Shown here in pieces: positions 18,518-27,765 of a stretch of DNA of 64,000 nucleotides. The notes under the pieces were generated by a model, which had not been told where the DNA came from, ran no database searches, and saw nothing but the letters and a program-made list of their open reading frames with translations. The stretch comes from Streptomyces pluripotens (GTDB taxonomy: Bacteria > Actinomycetota > Actinomycetes > Streptomycetales > Streptomycetaceae). Both the position numbers and the translations under genes were made by a program. Each line of letters opens with the position of its first letter. Positions within the stretch are counted from its first letter, which is position 1. The stretch covers positions 5,580,001 through 5,644,000 of the forward strand of contig NZ_CP021080.1 in assembly GCF_000802245.2 (NCBI RefSeq). The letters are read 5' to 3'.

Positions 18518-19297
18518 TCAGACGCGTCGCAGTACGGCGACGACCTTACCCAGGATGGTCGCGTCGTCGCCGGGAATCGGCTCGTAGGCCGAGTTGTGCG
18601 GGAGGAGCCAGACGTGGCCGTCTTCGCGCTTGAAGCGCTTGACCGTGGCTTCTCCGTCGAGCATGGCTGCGACGATGTCGCCGTTCTCGGCGACCGGCTG
18701 ACGGCGGACGGTGACCCAGTCACCGTCACAGATCGCGGCTTCGATCATGGAGTCGCCGACGACCTTGAGGACGAACAGTTCGCCGTCACCGACGAGCTGG
18801 CGGGGGAGAGGAAAGACGTCCTCGACGGATTCCTCCGCCAGGATCGGGCCACCGGCGGCGATGCGGCCGACCAAGGGGACGTACGAAGCGGCAGGCTTGC
18901 CGGCGGTGTCCGTGGGCTGCACGGCCATGGTCTGGTCGGAACCGCGTACCTCGTACGCGCGTGGGCGGTGCGGGTCGCGACGAAGGAAGCCCTTGCGCTC
19001 CAGCGCCATGAGCTGGTGTGCGACCGAGGAAGTGCTGGAGAGGCCGACGGCCTGGCCGATCTCCCGCATGGACGGCGGGTAGCCGCGTCGTTGTACGGAG
19101 TCCCTGATGACCTCGATCACCCGGCGCTGCCGGTCGGTGAGCCCGGAGCTGTCCGCCCTGATTCCAGGAGGTCGGCCCGGCAGGGAGCGCTTGTGCCCCT
19201 CGGGATGGATGGCTTCGTTCATCGCGTGTACCGGCTCGACTCGGCCCTGGGAGCGGTCCTGGGCGGTGATGGTGGCACTGTCTGCGGTGGTGGTCAC
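18518..19297 (-). CDS. lexA: LexA SOS repressor
   Basis: 259 residues. An N-terminal winged helix ([23 protein letters not shown]... [18 protein letters not shown], about 54-117) binds SOS boxes. The C-terminal S24 autoprotease has the cleavage site Ala148-Gly149 (GRIAAGGP), Ser183 in VVGDSM and Lys220 in EATVKRF. RecA-stimulated self-cleavage derepresses DNA-damage genes. The start is a GTG at 19297 behind GAGAGGGG; the frame stays open upstream without support. An SOS box 61 bp upstream indicates autoregulation. Confidence 0.96.
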   Translation of the reverse strand: MTTTADSATITAQDRSQGRVEPVHAMNEAIHPEGHKRSLPGRPPGIRADSSGLTDRQRRVIEVIRDSVQRRGYPPSMREIGQAVGLSSTSSVAHQLMALERKGFLRRDPHRPRAYEVRGSDQTMAVQPTDTAGKPAASYVPLVGRIAAGGPILAEESVEDVFPLPRQLVGDGELFVLKVVGDSMIEAAICDGDWVTVRRQPVAENGDIVAAMLDGEATVKRFKREDGHVWLLPHNSAYEPIPGDDATILGKVVAVLRRV

Positions 19298-19357
19298 GGC
19301 GGCCCCTCTCGATGGTCTCCCTGCTGCACAACGGTAGTTGCTTTCGAAAGGTTGCGC

Positions 19358-19371
19358 CAAACACACGTTCG
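19358..19371. promoter_or_regulatory. LexA SOS box upstream of lexA
   Basis: CAAACACACGTTCG is the actinobacterial/Bacillus-type CGAAC-N4-GTTCG with one mismatch in the left arm. A second small palindrome, CTTTCGAAAG, lies at 19341-19350, between the box and the gene. Confidence 0.75.
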
Positions 19372-19397
19372 AGTGAAAAAGTGCGATTCGCCTGACG

Positions 19398-19740
19398 GGA
19401 TCACATGTGTGGGTGTACAGCTCGCCCCATGACCGACGGACAAAAGCGCACATTGCTGTACTCTTCACCGTCGGGGTTGTCGGCCTTGTGAGCCGCACCC
19501 CAGTCTGCCATCCCCGTTCCGTTCCACCGGGATCCTGGCTCCTCCCGGGTGTGGGTTCCGTGATCCTCTCTGCGGTGCCCGTGGATCCCCGTGGATGCCG
19601 TGGCGGTGGCGCCCGGGCCTTGTCCGCGGTGTTCCGGTGGTTGCCGGTGGGTCGTTGGCGGACCGTTGGCGCGCTGTCGTAGCGTCCCTGCCTGCCGTTC
19701 CCTCCGCGACACGCGAGTCTGTCGTTGCCGATCAGTTCAT
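19398..19740. other. lexA-nrdR intergenic region, no gene recognised
   Basis: About 340 bp. Short open frames exist but none has a ribosome site or protein-like composition. Near 19577-19602 a CCCGTGGAT direct repeat occurs, and 19610-19675 is G/T-rich. In some actinobacteria a small LysM/SulA-like gene lies here; it is not seen. Confidence 0.5.
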
Positions 19741-19741
19741 C

Positions 19742-19788
19742 CCCACATCTAGTGGTTGGATGGCTACAGCAGCCCACAAGTTGTGGTC
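19742..19788 (+). promoter_or_regulatory. Paired NrdR boxes upstream of nrdR-nrdJ
   Basis: Two imperfect 16-bp palindromes, CCCACATCTAGTGGTT (19742-19757) and CCCACAAGTTGTGGTC (19773-19788), start 31 bp apart, or three helical turns. This is the known arrangement of NrdR operators. A -10-like TATGCT follows at 19816-19821. Confidence 0.8.
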
Positions 19789-19890
19789 CGGGTCTGAAGT
19801 GGCTCCACGATCGCCTATGCTTAGGGCTGCTTCGCGGGGCCCAAGGGTCCGGTGGGGTTGCTGAGTCTGCTGTGAGGAGGGTTGGAGATC

Positions 19891-20442
19891 ATGCACTGCC
19901 CCTTCTGCAGGCACCCCGACAGCCGAGTGGTCGACAGCCGTACGACCGACGACGGCACGTCGATTCGCAGGCGCCGCCAGTGTCCGGACTGCTCCCGTCG
20001 TTTCACGACCGTGGAGACGTGCTCGCTCATGGTGGTCAAGCGGTCCGGAGTCACCGAGCCTTTCAGTCGTACCAAGGTCATCAACGGCGTGCGCAAGGCG
20101 TGCCAGGGGCGGCCTGTCACTGAGGACGCACTCGCCCAGCTCGGCCAGCGGGTCGAGGAGGCGGTGCGAGCCACCGGAAGTGCCGAGTTGACCACCCATG
20201 ACGTGGGTCTGGCCATACTCGGCCCGTTGCAGGAGCTCGACCTTGTCGCCTATCTGCGGTTCGCCTCCGTCTACCGGGCGTTCGAGTCGCTCGAGGACTT
20301 CGAGGCCGCCATCGCGGAACTGAGGGAGGCGACCCAGGGGCGCGCCGCCGACGACGAAGACGTGGCAGCGGGGAGCCAGGAAGACGATCGCAGGCCCGGC
20401 GAGACCAGTCCGGTCGCCGTGCCTGCCCACGCCGCCGACTGA
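19891..20442 (+). CDS. nrdR: Transcriptional repressor NrdR
   Basis: 183 residues: an N-terminal zinc ribbon (CPFC and CPDC, Cys3/6/31/34) for DNA binding, an ATP-cone (about 46-136) that senses ATP/dATP, and an acidic unstructured tail. It represses ribonucleotide reductase genes. GAGGAGG at 19874-19880 serves the ATG at 19891; an in-frame TTG at 19882 is less likely. It is first in an operon with nrdJ, and the paired boxes upstream imply autoregulation of both genes. Confidence 0.95.
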   Translation: MHCPFCRHPDSRVVDSRTTDDGTSIRRRRQCPDCSRRFTTVETCSLMVVKRSGVTEPFSRTKVINGVRKACQGRPVTEDALAQLGQRVEEAVRATGSAELTTHDVGLAILGPLQELDLVAYLRFASVYRAFESLEDFEAAIAELREATQGRAADDEDVAAGSQEDDRRPGETSPVAVPAHAAD

Positions 20443-20606
20443 CCAGCGGACCGGACACCGGCAGGAGGCCCGGGGTCCGGCCGGGGGGCGGCGACCGAAG
20501 ACCTGTTGCGGGTCGCAGCTGAGGGTGCCCGCAACACAAGACAGAACACCGTGCCACGGAACAAACGGGGCACTTCAGGGCGTTTTCGCCCGTACAGGGA
20601 GGCGGC
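20443..20606 (+). other. nrdR-nrdJ spacer with small hairpin
   Basis: 164 bp. GGGCG-TTTT-CGCCC (20578-20591) forms a tight hairpin just before the nrdJ ribosome site GGGAGG. I looked for a B12 box because NrdJ needs cobalamin, and saw no convincing cobalamin riboswitch core. Confidence 0.5.
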
Positions 20607-23501
20607 ATGACAGAGACGGCGAGCGGTCCGGCACGAGGTTCCCGAGCCAAGGGTGCCAAGGCCACCAAAGGGCTGCGTATCGAGCGCATCCACACCACTC
20701 CCGGCGTACACCCGTACGACGAGGTTTCCTGGGAGCGCCGTGACGTCGTCATGACCAACTGGCGCGACGGCTCGGTCAACTTCGAGCAGCGTGGCGTCGA
20801 GTTCCCCGACTTCTGGTCGGTGAACGCGGTCAACATCGTCACCAGCAAGTACTTCCGGGGCGCGGTGGGCACCCCACAGCGCGAGACCAGCCTCAAGCAG
20901 CTGATCGACCGCATCGTGAAGACGTACCGGAAGGCAGGCGAGGACCACAAGTACTTCGCCTCGCCCGCCGACGCCGAGATCTTCGAGCACGAACTGGCGT
21001 ACGCCCTCCTGCACCAGGTCTTCAGCTTCAACAGCCCGGTCTGGTTCAACGTCGGCACCCCGCAGCCGCAGCAGGTCTCCGCCTGCTTCATCCTGTCCGT
21101 CGACGACTCCATGGAGTCGATCCTCGACTGGTACAAGGAAGAGGGCATGATCTTCAAGGGCGGCTCCGGCGCAGGCCTGAACCTCTCCCGGATCCGTTCC
21201 TCCAAGGAACTGCTCTCCTCCGGCGGCAACGCCTCCGGCCCCGTCTCCTTCATGCGCGGCGCCGACGCCTCCGCCGGCACCATCAAGTCCGGTGGTGCCA
21301 CCCGCCGTGCCGCCAAGATGGTGGTGCTGGACGTCGACCACCCGGACATCGAGGACTTCATCGAGACCAAGGTCAAGGAGGAAGAGAAGATCCGCGTCCT
21401 GCGCGACGCGGGCTACGACATGGACCTGGGTGGTGATGACATCACCTCCGTCCAGTACCAGAACGCCAACAACTCGGTCCGCGTCAACGATGAGTTCATG
21501 AAGGCGGTCGAGGCGGGCAGCAACTTCGGCCTGCGTGCCCGGATGACCGGTGAGGTCATCGAGGAGGTGGACGCCAAGTCGCTCTTCCGTAAGATCGCCG
21601 AGGCCGCGTGGGCTTGTGCCGACCCGGGCATCCAGTACGACGACACCATCAACAACTGGCACACCTGCCCCGAGTCCGGCCGGATCACTGCGTCGAACCC
21701 GTGCAGCGAGTACATGCACCTGGACAACACGTCCTGCAACCTGGCCTCGCTGAACCTGATGAAGTTCCTCAAGGACGACGGCAAGGGCAACCAGTCCTTC
21801 GAGGCCGAGCGCTTCGCGAAGGTCGTGGAACTCGTCATCGCGGCGATGGACATCTCCATCTGCTTCGCGGACTTCCCGACCCAGAAGATCGGCGAGAACA
21901 CGCGTGCCTTCCGCCAGCTCGGCATCGGCTACGCCAACCTCGGAGCCCTGCTGATGGCGACCGGTCACGCCTACGACTCCGACGGCGGGCGCGCCCTGGC
22001 CGGTGCCATCACCTCCCTGATGACGGGTACCGCCTACCGCCGCTCCGCCGAACTGGCCGCGGTCGTGGGCTCGTACGACGGCTACGCCCGCAACGCCGAC
22101 GCCCACAACCGCGTCATGACGCAGCACGCCGACGCCAACGACAAGGCCGTCCGCATGGACGACTTGGACACCCCGGTGTGGGCCGCTGCCACGGAGGCCT
22201 GGCAGGACGTGCTGCGCCTCGGTGCGAAGAACGGTTTCCGTAACTCCCAGGCATCCGTGCTCGCCCCGACCGGCACCATCGGTCTCGCGATGTCCTGCGA
22301 CACCACGGGCGTCGAGCCTGACCTGGCCCTGGTCAAGTTCAAGAAGCTCGTCGGCGGCGGCTCCATGCAGATCGTCAACGGCACCGTGCCGCAGGCCCTG
22401 CGCCGCCTGGGCTACCAGGAGGAGCAGATCGAGGCGATCGTCGCCCACATCGCCGAGCACGGCAATGTGATCGACGCGCCCAGTCTGAAGCACGAGCACT
22501 ACGAGGTGTTCGACTGCGCCATGGGTGAGCGCGCCATCTCCCCGATGGGCCACGTCCGCATGATGGCTGCGATCCAGCAGTGGATCTCCGGCGCCATCTC
22601 CAAGACGGTCAACATGCCGGAGACGGCGACCGTCGAGGAGGTCGAGGAGATCTACTACGAGGCCTGGAAGCTCGGCGTCAAGGCGCTCGCCATCTACCGC
22701 GACAACTGCAAGGTCGGCCAGCCGCTGTCGGCCAAGACCAAGGAGGCGGAGAAGGCCGAGGTCACGGAGAAGACCGAGGCTGCCATCCGCGAGACGGTCG
22801 AGAAGGTCATCGAATACCGGCCGGTCCGCAAGCGACTCCCCAAGGGCCGTCCCGGCATCACCACGTCCTTCACGGTCGGCGGCGCCGAAGGCTACATGAC
22901 CGCCAACTCCTACCCGGACGACGGTCTCGGGGAGGTCTTCCTGAAGATGTCCAAGCAGGGTTCGACCCTCGCGGGCATGATGGACGCCTTCTCCATCGCC
23001 GTCTCCGTCGGTCTGCAGTACGGCGTGCCGCTGGAGACCTACGTCTCCAAGTTCACCAACATGCGCTTCGAGCCGGCCGGTATGACAGACGACCCGGACG
23101 TACGAATGGCGCAGTCGATCGTCGACTACATCTTCCGCCGCCTGGCGCTGGACTTCCTTCCCTTCGAAACCCGTTCCGCGCTCGGTATCCACTCCGCTGA
23201 GGAGCGCCAGCGCCACCTGGAGACCGGTTCCTACGAGCCGGCCGACGACGAGGTCGACGTCGAAGGACTGGCCCAGTCGGCGCCGCGCGCCCAGGAACTG
23301 AGGGCGGTCACCGCGCCAAAGGCCGCGGCCGAGGTGGCCAAGTCCGCCCCGCAGCAGGCGCACACCAGCGCGGAGCTGGTGGAGATGCAACTGGGCATCC
23401 AGGCCGACGCTCCGCTGTGCTTCTCCTGCGGCACGAAGATGCAGCGCGCCGGCTCCTGCTACATCTGCGAGGGCTGCGGCTCGACCAGCGGCTGCAGCTG
23501 A
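20607..23501 (+). CDS. nrdJ: Vitamin B12-dependent ribonucleotide reductase (class II)
   Basis: 964 residues. Class II reductase that makes dNTPs using adenosylcobalamin, with or without oxygen. The alpha-subunit core (FSFNSPVWFN, FKGGSGAGLNLSR, NPCSEYMHLDNTSCNL, LAPTGTIGLAMSCDT) is complete. The C-terminal quarter holds the TSCPD-like domain and a cysteine-rich end (CFSCGTKM... CYICEGCG... CS) that carries electrons and may bind zinc. Length and motifs match NrdJ of other streptomycetes. The start is ATG 20607 after GGGAGG. It is the second gene of the nrdRJ operon and ends at a strong hairpin. Confidence 0.97.
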   Translation: MTETASGPARGSRAKGAKATKGLRIERIHTTPGVHPYDEVSWERRDVVMTNWRDGSVNFEQRGVEFPDFWSVNAVNIVTSKYFRGAVGTPQRETSLKQLIDRIVKTYRKAGEDHKYFASPADAEIFEHELAYALLHQVFSFNSPVWFNVGTPQPQQVSACFILSVDDSMESILDWYKEEGMIFKGGSGAGLNLSRIRSSKELLSSGGNASGPVSFMRGADASAGTIKSGGATRRAAKMVVLDVDHPDIEDFIETKVKEEEKIRVLRDAGYDMDLGGDDITSVQYQNANNSVRVNDEFMKAVEAGSNFGLRARMTGEVIEEVDAKSLFRKIAEAAWACADPGIQYDDTINNWHTCPESGRITASNPCSEYMHLDNTSCNLASLNLMKFLKDDGKGNQSFEAERFAKVVELVIAAMDISICFADFPTQKIGENTRAFRQLGIGYANLGALLMATGHAYDSDGGRALAGAITSLMTGTAYRRSAELAAVVGSYDGYARNADAHNRVMTQHADANDKAVRMDDLDTPVWAAATEAWQDVLRLGAKNGFRNSQASVLAPTGTIGLAMSCDTTGVEPDLALVKFKKLVGGGSMQIVNGTVPQALRRLGYQEEQIEAIVAHIAEHGNVIDAPSLKHEHYEVFDCAMGERAISPMGHVRMMAAIQQWISGAISKTVNMPETATVEEVEEIYYEAWKLGVKALAIYRDNCKVGQPLSAKTKEAEKAEVTEKTEAAIRETVEKVIEYRPVRKRLPKGRPGITTSFTVGGAEGYMTANSYPDDGLGEVFLKMSKQGSTLAGMMDAFSIAVSVGLQYGVPLETYVSKFTNMRFEPAGMTDDPDVRMAQSIVDYIFRRLALDFLPFETRSALGIHSAEERQRHLETGSYEPADDEVDVEGLAQSAPRAQELRAVTAPKAAAEVAKSAPQQAHTSAELVEMQLGIQADAPLCFSCGTKMQRAGSCYICEGCGSTSGCS

Positions 23502-23514
23502 TGACACACGGTTC

Positions 23515-23557
23515 GTGAAGCGAGGGGCGACGGCCCGTCCGGCGCCCCTCGCTTCAC
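23515..23557. terminator. Bidirectional terminator nrdJ / TerD-like gene
   Basis: A perfect 15-bp stem (23515-23529 with 23543-23557), stem gtgaagcgaggggcg, is followed by gcgtttt on the plus strand. Confidence 0.9.
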
Positions 23558-23584
23558 GCGTTTTCGTGCGGAGCGCACTCCCCG

Positions 23585-24118
23585 TCAGGGTTGGTGCGCC
23601 CTGCCCATGACCCGGGTGAACGTCGCCGGGTCCTCGTCGAAGCCGCGCACACCTGGAAGGTGGGTCCAGGTCCCGGCCCCGTCCCGCACGAACTCGGCGA
23701 TCGTGGCCGCCGTCGACCCGAGAACCGAACCGAAGTCGTCCTCGCCGAGTATGGTGTAGCCCTCCCGGATGCGCGTGGCCGGATTCAGAACGTCCACGAA
23801 CGTCCTGCGCGTCGGTCGCTGTTGGATGACGACACCCACCACCACGCGTGTGTACCGGCTGTCGAGACGGTCCAGTTCGAGCGTCATGACCTCGTCCCAG
23901 CCGAAGCCCCTGCCGTCCGTGCTGTCGCGGTTCAGATTGATCGTGCCGTCCGGCGACCGGCTGTCGAAATGCACCAGATAAGCCGGAGTCCCGTACGCGT
24001 CTTCCGACACGAACGTCGCGGCGATGAGGTCGAGATCGGTCGGTGGCTGACCCGTCGGACTGGGGTCCCACCTCAGTGCGACCTCGGCCTTGCGGATTCC
24101 CTTGCTGAAGCCGGTCAC
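23585..24118 (-). CDS. TerD-family protein
   Basis: 177 residues matching the TerD fold of tellurium-resistance and stress proteins: a beta-rich core with RWDPSPTG near the N-terminus, the Asp-rich loop DSRSPDGTINLNRDSTDG (probable Ca-binding site, as in TerD), DEVMTLELDRL and VVVGVVIQQ. The start is the GTG at 24118 behind GGGGGAAG; the open frame extends upstream without support. Streptomyces carry many TerD paralogues and the role of this one is unknown. It is a stand-alone gene, not in a ter cluster. Confidence 0.8.
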   Translation of the reverse strand: MTGFSKGIRKAEVALRWDPSPTGQPPTDLDLIAATFVSEDAYGTPAYLVHFDSRSPDGTINLNRDSTDGRGFGWDEVMTLELDRLDSRYTRVVVGVVIQQRPTRRTFVDVLNPATRIREGYTILGEDDFGSVLGSTAATIAEFVRDGAGTWTHLPGVRGFDEDPATFTRVMGRAHQP

Positions 24119-24271
24119 CGGGCTTCCCCCTTCCCCCTGAGGCGCTCTCGTCCCCCAACTCCCCTGGAGTGAGGGTTTCTTGTCCATCGTGCCATGCGTG
24201 TGGGGGCGCGTGAGCGGGAGATCTCCGCCAGACGTGACCGAGGCCACGCCGGCTGGCCTTACGATGGCGCG

Positions 24272-24877
24272 GTGCTGGTCAAGTGGATTCGCTGCACCGT
24301 GGTGGACCGCCGTGGTTTCGAGCGGGGGCAGCGGAAATGGGCGGGGCTTCTGGGGGAGCCGGGTTTTCGGGGACAGGGCGGAGGCTGGAGCCGGCAGCGG
24401 CAGGGGGTGGCGCACATCTTCGGCTTCTGGGAGAGCCGTGTCTTCTACGACTCCTTCATGGCCCGCTCCCACGACCGTCTGGCGGCCGCTCAGTCCGGCA
24501 CGTTCACGGACGCTCAGACCAAGCTCTTCGAGTACCGCTTCGACGTGAAGACGGGTTTCGAGCCTCGGTTCACCGACACCGACCTGATCAGGTTGGCGTT
24601 GTGCCGGGTGCGTGCCGAGCGCGTGGAGCACTTCACGCTCATGCAGGAGAGAGTCTGGAACCCGGCGATGGCGGGCTCGCCGGGCATGATCCGCGGTATG
24701 TTCGCCGAGGCCTCCGAACAAGAGTTCCTGGTGCTGTCGATGTGGCGTTCGGCCGCCGAGCACGGCAAGTACCGCACGGAGCGGGTCGAACGCCTCGCCC
24801 TGCGCGCTCAGACCGAGGCGGACATCGCGGCGGTTTCGGGTGACATCGTGGAGCTTGAGCCGTCCTGGACGGTGTGA
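24272..24877 (+). CDS. DUF4937 domain protein (YdbC-like)
   Basis: 201 residues beginning LVKWIRCTV. It resembles the DUF4937/YdbC family, two ferredoxin-like (dimeric alpha/beta barrel, ABM-like) repeats: WAGLLGEPGF...IFGFWESR...YDSFM and then ...LCRVRAERVEHF...VLSMWRS. Function is unknown. The GTG at 24272 follows a TACGAT hexamer (24260-24265) by 6 nt with no Shine-Dalgarno sequence, so it is likely leaderless; a 26-codon upstream extension is possible but not supported. Confidence 0.7.
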   Translation: MLVKWIRCTVVDRRGFERGQRKWAGLLGEPGFRGQGGGWSRQRQGVAHIFGFWESRVFYDSFMARSHDRLAAAQSGTFTDAQTKLFEYRFDVKTGFEPRFTDTDLIRLALCRVRAERVEHFTLMQERVWNPAMAGSPGMIRGMFAEASEQEFLVLSMWRSAAEHGKYRTERVERLALRAQTEADIAAVSGDIVELEPSWTV

Positions 24878-24888
24878 ACCCGGGTTCA
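24875..24888. repeat. Perfect palindrome spanning a stop codon
   Basis: TGAACCCGGGTTCA includes the TGA stop of the preceding gene. It is followed by GGGTTCAGT repeated in tandem (24882-24899) and a hairpin GTTTGG-AAA-CCAAAC (24902-24916), possibly a compound terminator. Confidence 0.55.
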
Positions 24889-25058
24889 GTGGGTTCAGTG
24901 CGTTTGGAAACCAAACCTCACTTCGGAGGCGAACCTCGGACCCGCAGGAGCCGCGAGTGGTGCCCAGGAAGGGGCTTGGACGCGGAATTCATGTGACCTA
25001 CGCCGTATGGAGCCGGTGCGAGTGCCCGACCTTCCCCGGCTCGATCTAGGGTCTTGGC

Positions 25059-25718
25059 ATGGCACGACCACGGCGCATCGTCCTTGTCCGGCACGGAGAG
25101 TCAACCGGCAATGTCGACGACTCCGTGTATGAACGGGAGCCCGACCATGCTCTCGCGCTGACCGAGCGCGGCTGGCGACAGGCGGAGGAGACTGGCGGGA
25201 AGCTACGGGAGCTCTTCGACCGGGAACGCGTGAGCGTGTACGTGTCCCCGTACCGCCGCACCCACGAGACGCTCCGCGCCTTCCGTCTCGACCCCGGCCT
25301 CATTCGCGTCCGTGAGGAACCCAGACTGCGCGAACAGGACTGGGGCAACTGGCAGGATCGCGACGACGTGCGCCTGCAGAAGACCTACCGTGACGCCTAC
25401 GGCCACTTCTTCTTCCGCTTCCCCCAGGGGGAGTCCGGTGCCGACGTGTACGACCGGGTCGGCGGCTTCTTGGAGAGCCTGTTCCGCAGCTTCGAGGCCC
25501 CGGACCATCCCCCGAACGTGCTCCTGGTGACGCACGGGCTCGCCATGCGGCTGTTCTGCATGCGATGGTTCCACTGGACGGTGGCGGACTTCGAGTCCCT
25601 GGCGAATCCGGGGAACGCCGAGATGCGGGTGCTCGTTCTGGGAGAGAACGGCAAGTACACACTTGACCGGCCCTTCGAGCGCTGGCGGGAGCCGGTGCCG
25701 CAATGGGTCACCGGATAG
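25059..25718 (+). CDS. Histidine phosphatase family protein
   Basis: 219 residues of the phosphoglycerate mutase-like (branch 1) superfamily. The RHG motif is VLVRHGESTGN with catalytic His12; the second arginine and histidine lie in YVSPYRRTHET and LLVTHGLAMR. The substrate is unknown, and glycolytic mutase is unlikely from length and context. The ATG is 6 nt after TAGGGT (25047-25052) with no ribosome site, so it is leaderless. It is followed after 12 nt by the ADP-ribosylglycohydrolase gene, which has its own -10. Confidence 0.85.
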   Translation: MARPRRIVLVRHGESTGNVDDSVYEREPDHALALTERGWRQAEETGGKLRELFDRERVSVYVSPYRRTHETLRAFRLDPGLIRVREEPRLREQDWGNWQDRDDVRLQKTYRDAYGHFFFRFPQGESGADVYDRVGGFLESLFRSFEAPDHPPNVLLVTHGLAMRLFCMRWFHWTVADFESLANPGNAEMRVLVLGENGKYTLDRPFERWREPVPQWVTG

Positions 25719-25730
25719 AGTGGCAGAGCG

Positions 25731-26636
25731 ATGACCGCTGACACCTCATCCCTCGGCCGCCTTGAGCGGGCCCTGGCCAGCCTGCGCGGACTGGCCGTGG
25801 GGGACGCCTTGGGCTCACAGTTCTTCGTTCCGGCGCATTACCCCTTGCTGAAGCGGCGCGAGCTGCCGGCGGGCCCCTGGCAGTGGACGGACGACACGGA
25901 GATGGCCTGTTCCGTGGTAGCCGTTCTCGCCGCCCATCAGCGTGTCGACCAGGACGCACTGGCCGGCTCCTTCGCTGAGCACCACGATTTCGACCGGGGC
26001 TACGGACCTGCGGTCAACCGGCTGCTGCGTCTCATCCGCGAGGGTGGGGACTGGCGTGATCTCGCCGCAGGGCTCTTCAAGGGCCAGGGATCATGGGGCA
26101 ACGGCGCGGCCATGCGGATCGCTCCCCTGGGTGCCTGGTACGCGGACGACCCGGAACAGGCCACGCACCAGGCAGAGATCTCGGCCTATCCCACGCACCA
26201 GCACCGGGAAGCTGTGGTCGGTGCCATGGCGGTCGCCGCAGCCGCTGCGCTGGCCGGATCGCCGGACGGACCGCCCAGGCCTGAGGCATTCCTCGGCGAT
26301 GTCATCGCCCTCGTGCCGAAGAGCGCGGTCGGTCAGGGACTCCGGCGCGCCCGCGACATGCTCGATTACGGTGACCCGGCCACCGTCGCGGCTGTACTGG
26401 GTTGCGGACGGCGTACGACGGCCCACGACACCGTTCCCTTCGCTCTCTGGTCGGCCGCACGGCGTCTCGGTGACTATGAGGCGGCCTTCTGGACGACCGC
26501 CCAGGTGGGCGGGGACGTGGACACGACCTGCGCGATCGTGGGCGGTGTCGTTGCCTCCGGTGAGGCGGGTGCACCTCCCGCCGAGTGGGTGAAACGGACG
26601 GAGGCGCTGCCGGGCTGGGCGCCCGCGATCATCTGA
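25731..26636 (+). CDS. ADP-ribosylglycohydrolase (DraG) family protein
   Basis: 301 residues. It has the all-helical DraG fold with metal-binding motifs AVGDALG, WTDDTEM (near residues 53-59) and C-terminal GGDVDTTCAIVGG. The family removes ADP-ribose from arginine or other acceptors, or cleaves related nucleotides; the substrate here is unknown. No ribosome site precedes the ATG; TAGAGT at 25716-25721, overlapping the stop of the preceding gene, could be its -10. It may reverse modification by one of the many Streptomyces ADP-ribosyltransferases (inference). Confidence 0.85.
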   Translation: MTADTSSLGRLERALASLRGLAVGDALGSQFFVPAHYPLLKRRELPAGPWQWTDDTEMACSVVAVLAAHQRVDQDALAGSFAEHHDFDRGYGPAVNRLLRLIREGGDWRDLAAGLFKGQGSWGNGAAMRIAPLGAWYADDPEQATHQAEISAYPTHQHREAVVGAMAVAAAAALAGSPDGPPRPEAFLGDVIALVPKSAVGQGLRRARDMLDYGDPATVAAVLGCGRRTTAHDTVPFALWSAARRLGDYEAAFWTTAQVGGDVDTTCAIVGGVVASGEAGAPPAEWVKRTEALPGWAPAII

Positions 26637-27765
26637 GCCGTGGAATCCGCGCTTGACGGAGACGCTCCGCGCTTGACGGCTACCCTCCGTGAAGGTCGTC
26701 CCTCCGGTATCCGCAACGGCCGCACCTTTCATGGGGAGCGGGCGGGGCGGAAAGCGGGGACAGGGAAGGACGTGTGATCCCGTGTCCTGGTTCGGAGGTC
26801 CTGTCGCAGTCGAGCTCATCGAGGGAGTGACGGGAGCCCACCGCCCGGTGTTGTGCGCATAGCTTCCCGATCACCTCGCCGGTCACGGTGTTCAGCGCGC
26901 GACGAACAGGCCCGCGGCGCCGTGGCGGACGTAGCCGAAGCTGCGGAGCTCAAGGGGGCCGGGCATCGTCGTAGCACTGGAGTGGTTCCGTTTCAGAGCC
27001 TGGATCTGCGGTTCCTCGTCCACGGCGAAGGCCGCCGGTTACGCCGCAGCACGCGTGCACCTGAACGGGTCCGCACTGAGTCATGTGTCATCCGTCGCTG
27101 CACCGCGGCAGCCGTTGCCTCCCTGCCCGCTCCTCGCGCACGTGGGGGCGGCGCAGGGGTCCGCCGTGCCGGGTGGCCAGCTGCGAGGGCCCGACCGCGG
27201 GACGTGGCCAGGCGGACCGTCCAGACCGACGTGGCTGCGGGCCTCCGCAGTTGGTCTCCGGGGAAGGGCCTGGATGCGGTCGTGCACTGGTCTCCGGACC
27301 GCCCGATGCACGGACCGCTCCGGGGTACGAGGTGATACGTGGATGTGCTCCCCTGATGCGGCAGGTACAGCGGATCAGTCGCTTGCCCCGGCTGCATGCT
27401 GTGCACGGTGATTCACACATGCGATGGGTGGCGCGTTGTGTGTTCCGTGGGGTGGTCGTTGGGAGCGTGGTGGCGTCGACCGTCATGCCGCACTGTGAAG
27501 TCATCGCTCCTGATAAGTGTGATGAATGGTGCGCGCGGATGTGGTTGATCGTGGCACCTTCGAGGCTCTTCGGTCGCGATGCTGCATCAGCTGGAAATGT
27601 GCTTGAGCGAAGAGGGGGTGCACTGGTTTCACGGGGGCAACCGCCCGGGCTATGCTTTTGCCGCCGTGGCTTCGCGGAGCTGGGCCACATCTGTCGGTGG
27701 CCTCGGCGCCGGTCGGGTGACCGGGGTGTCGCATGGGGATCCGGGCGGCGTAGTCTGGGACCGCC
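26637..27765. other. Gene-poor 1.1 kb region with possible remnant
   Basis: No open frame here has a ribosome site plus coding-like composition. Features: a 14-bp direct repeat tccgcgcttgacgg at 26646-26659 and 26666-26679; a minus-strand stretch at about 26896-27010 that reads like a protein C-terminus (...LRSFGYVRHGAAGLFVAR then stop); and a locally AT-richer patch at 27480-27620. This looks like decayed coding DNA between conserved genes. Probable promoter TAGTCT at 27751-27756 serves rnhB. Confidence 0.55.

Noticed and set aside
20443..20606. Cobalamin riboswitch before nrdJ
   Set aside because: No B12-box-like core; only small simple hairpins were found.
20271..24158. A 1,295-codon open frame on the minus strand opposite nrdJ
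   Set aside because: It is the antisense shadow of nrdJ in high-GC DNA: no ribosome site, repetitive Gly/Val/Asp/Arg-rich composition, no domain. The true gene is on the plus strand.
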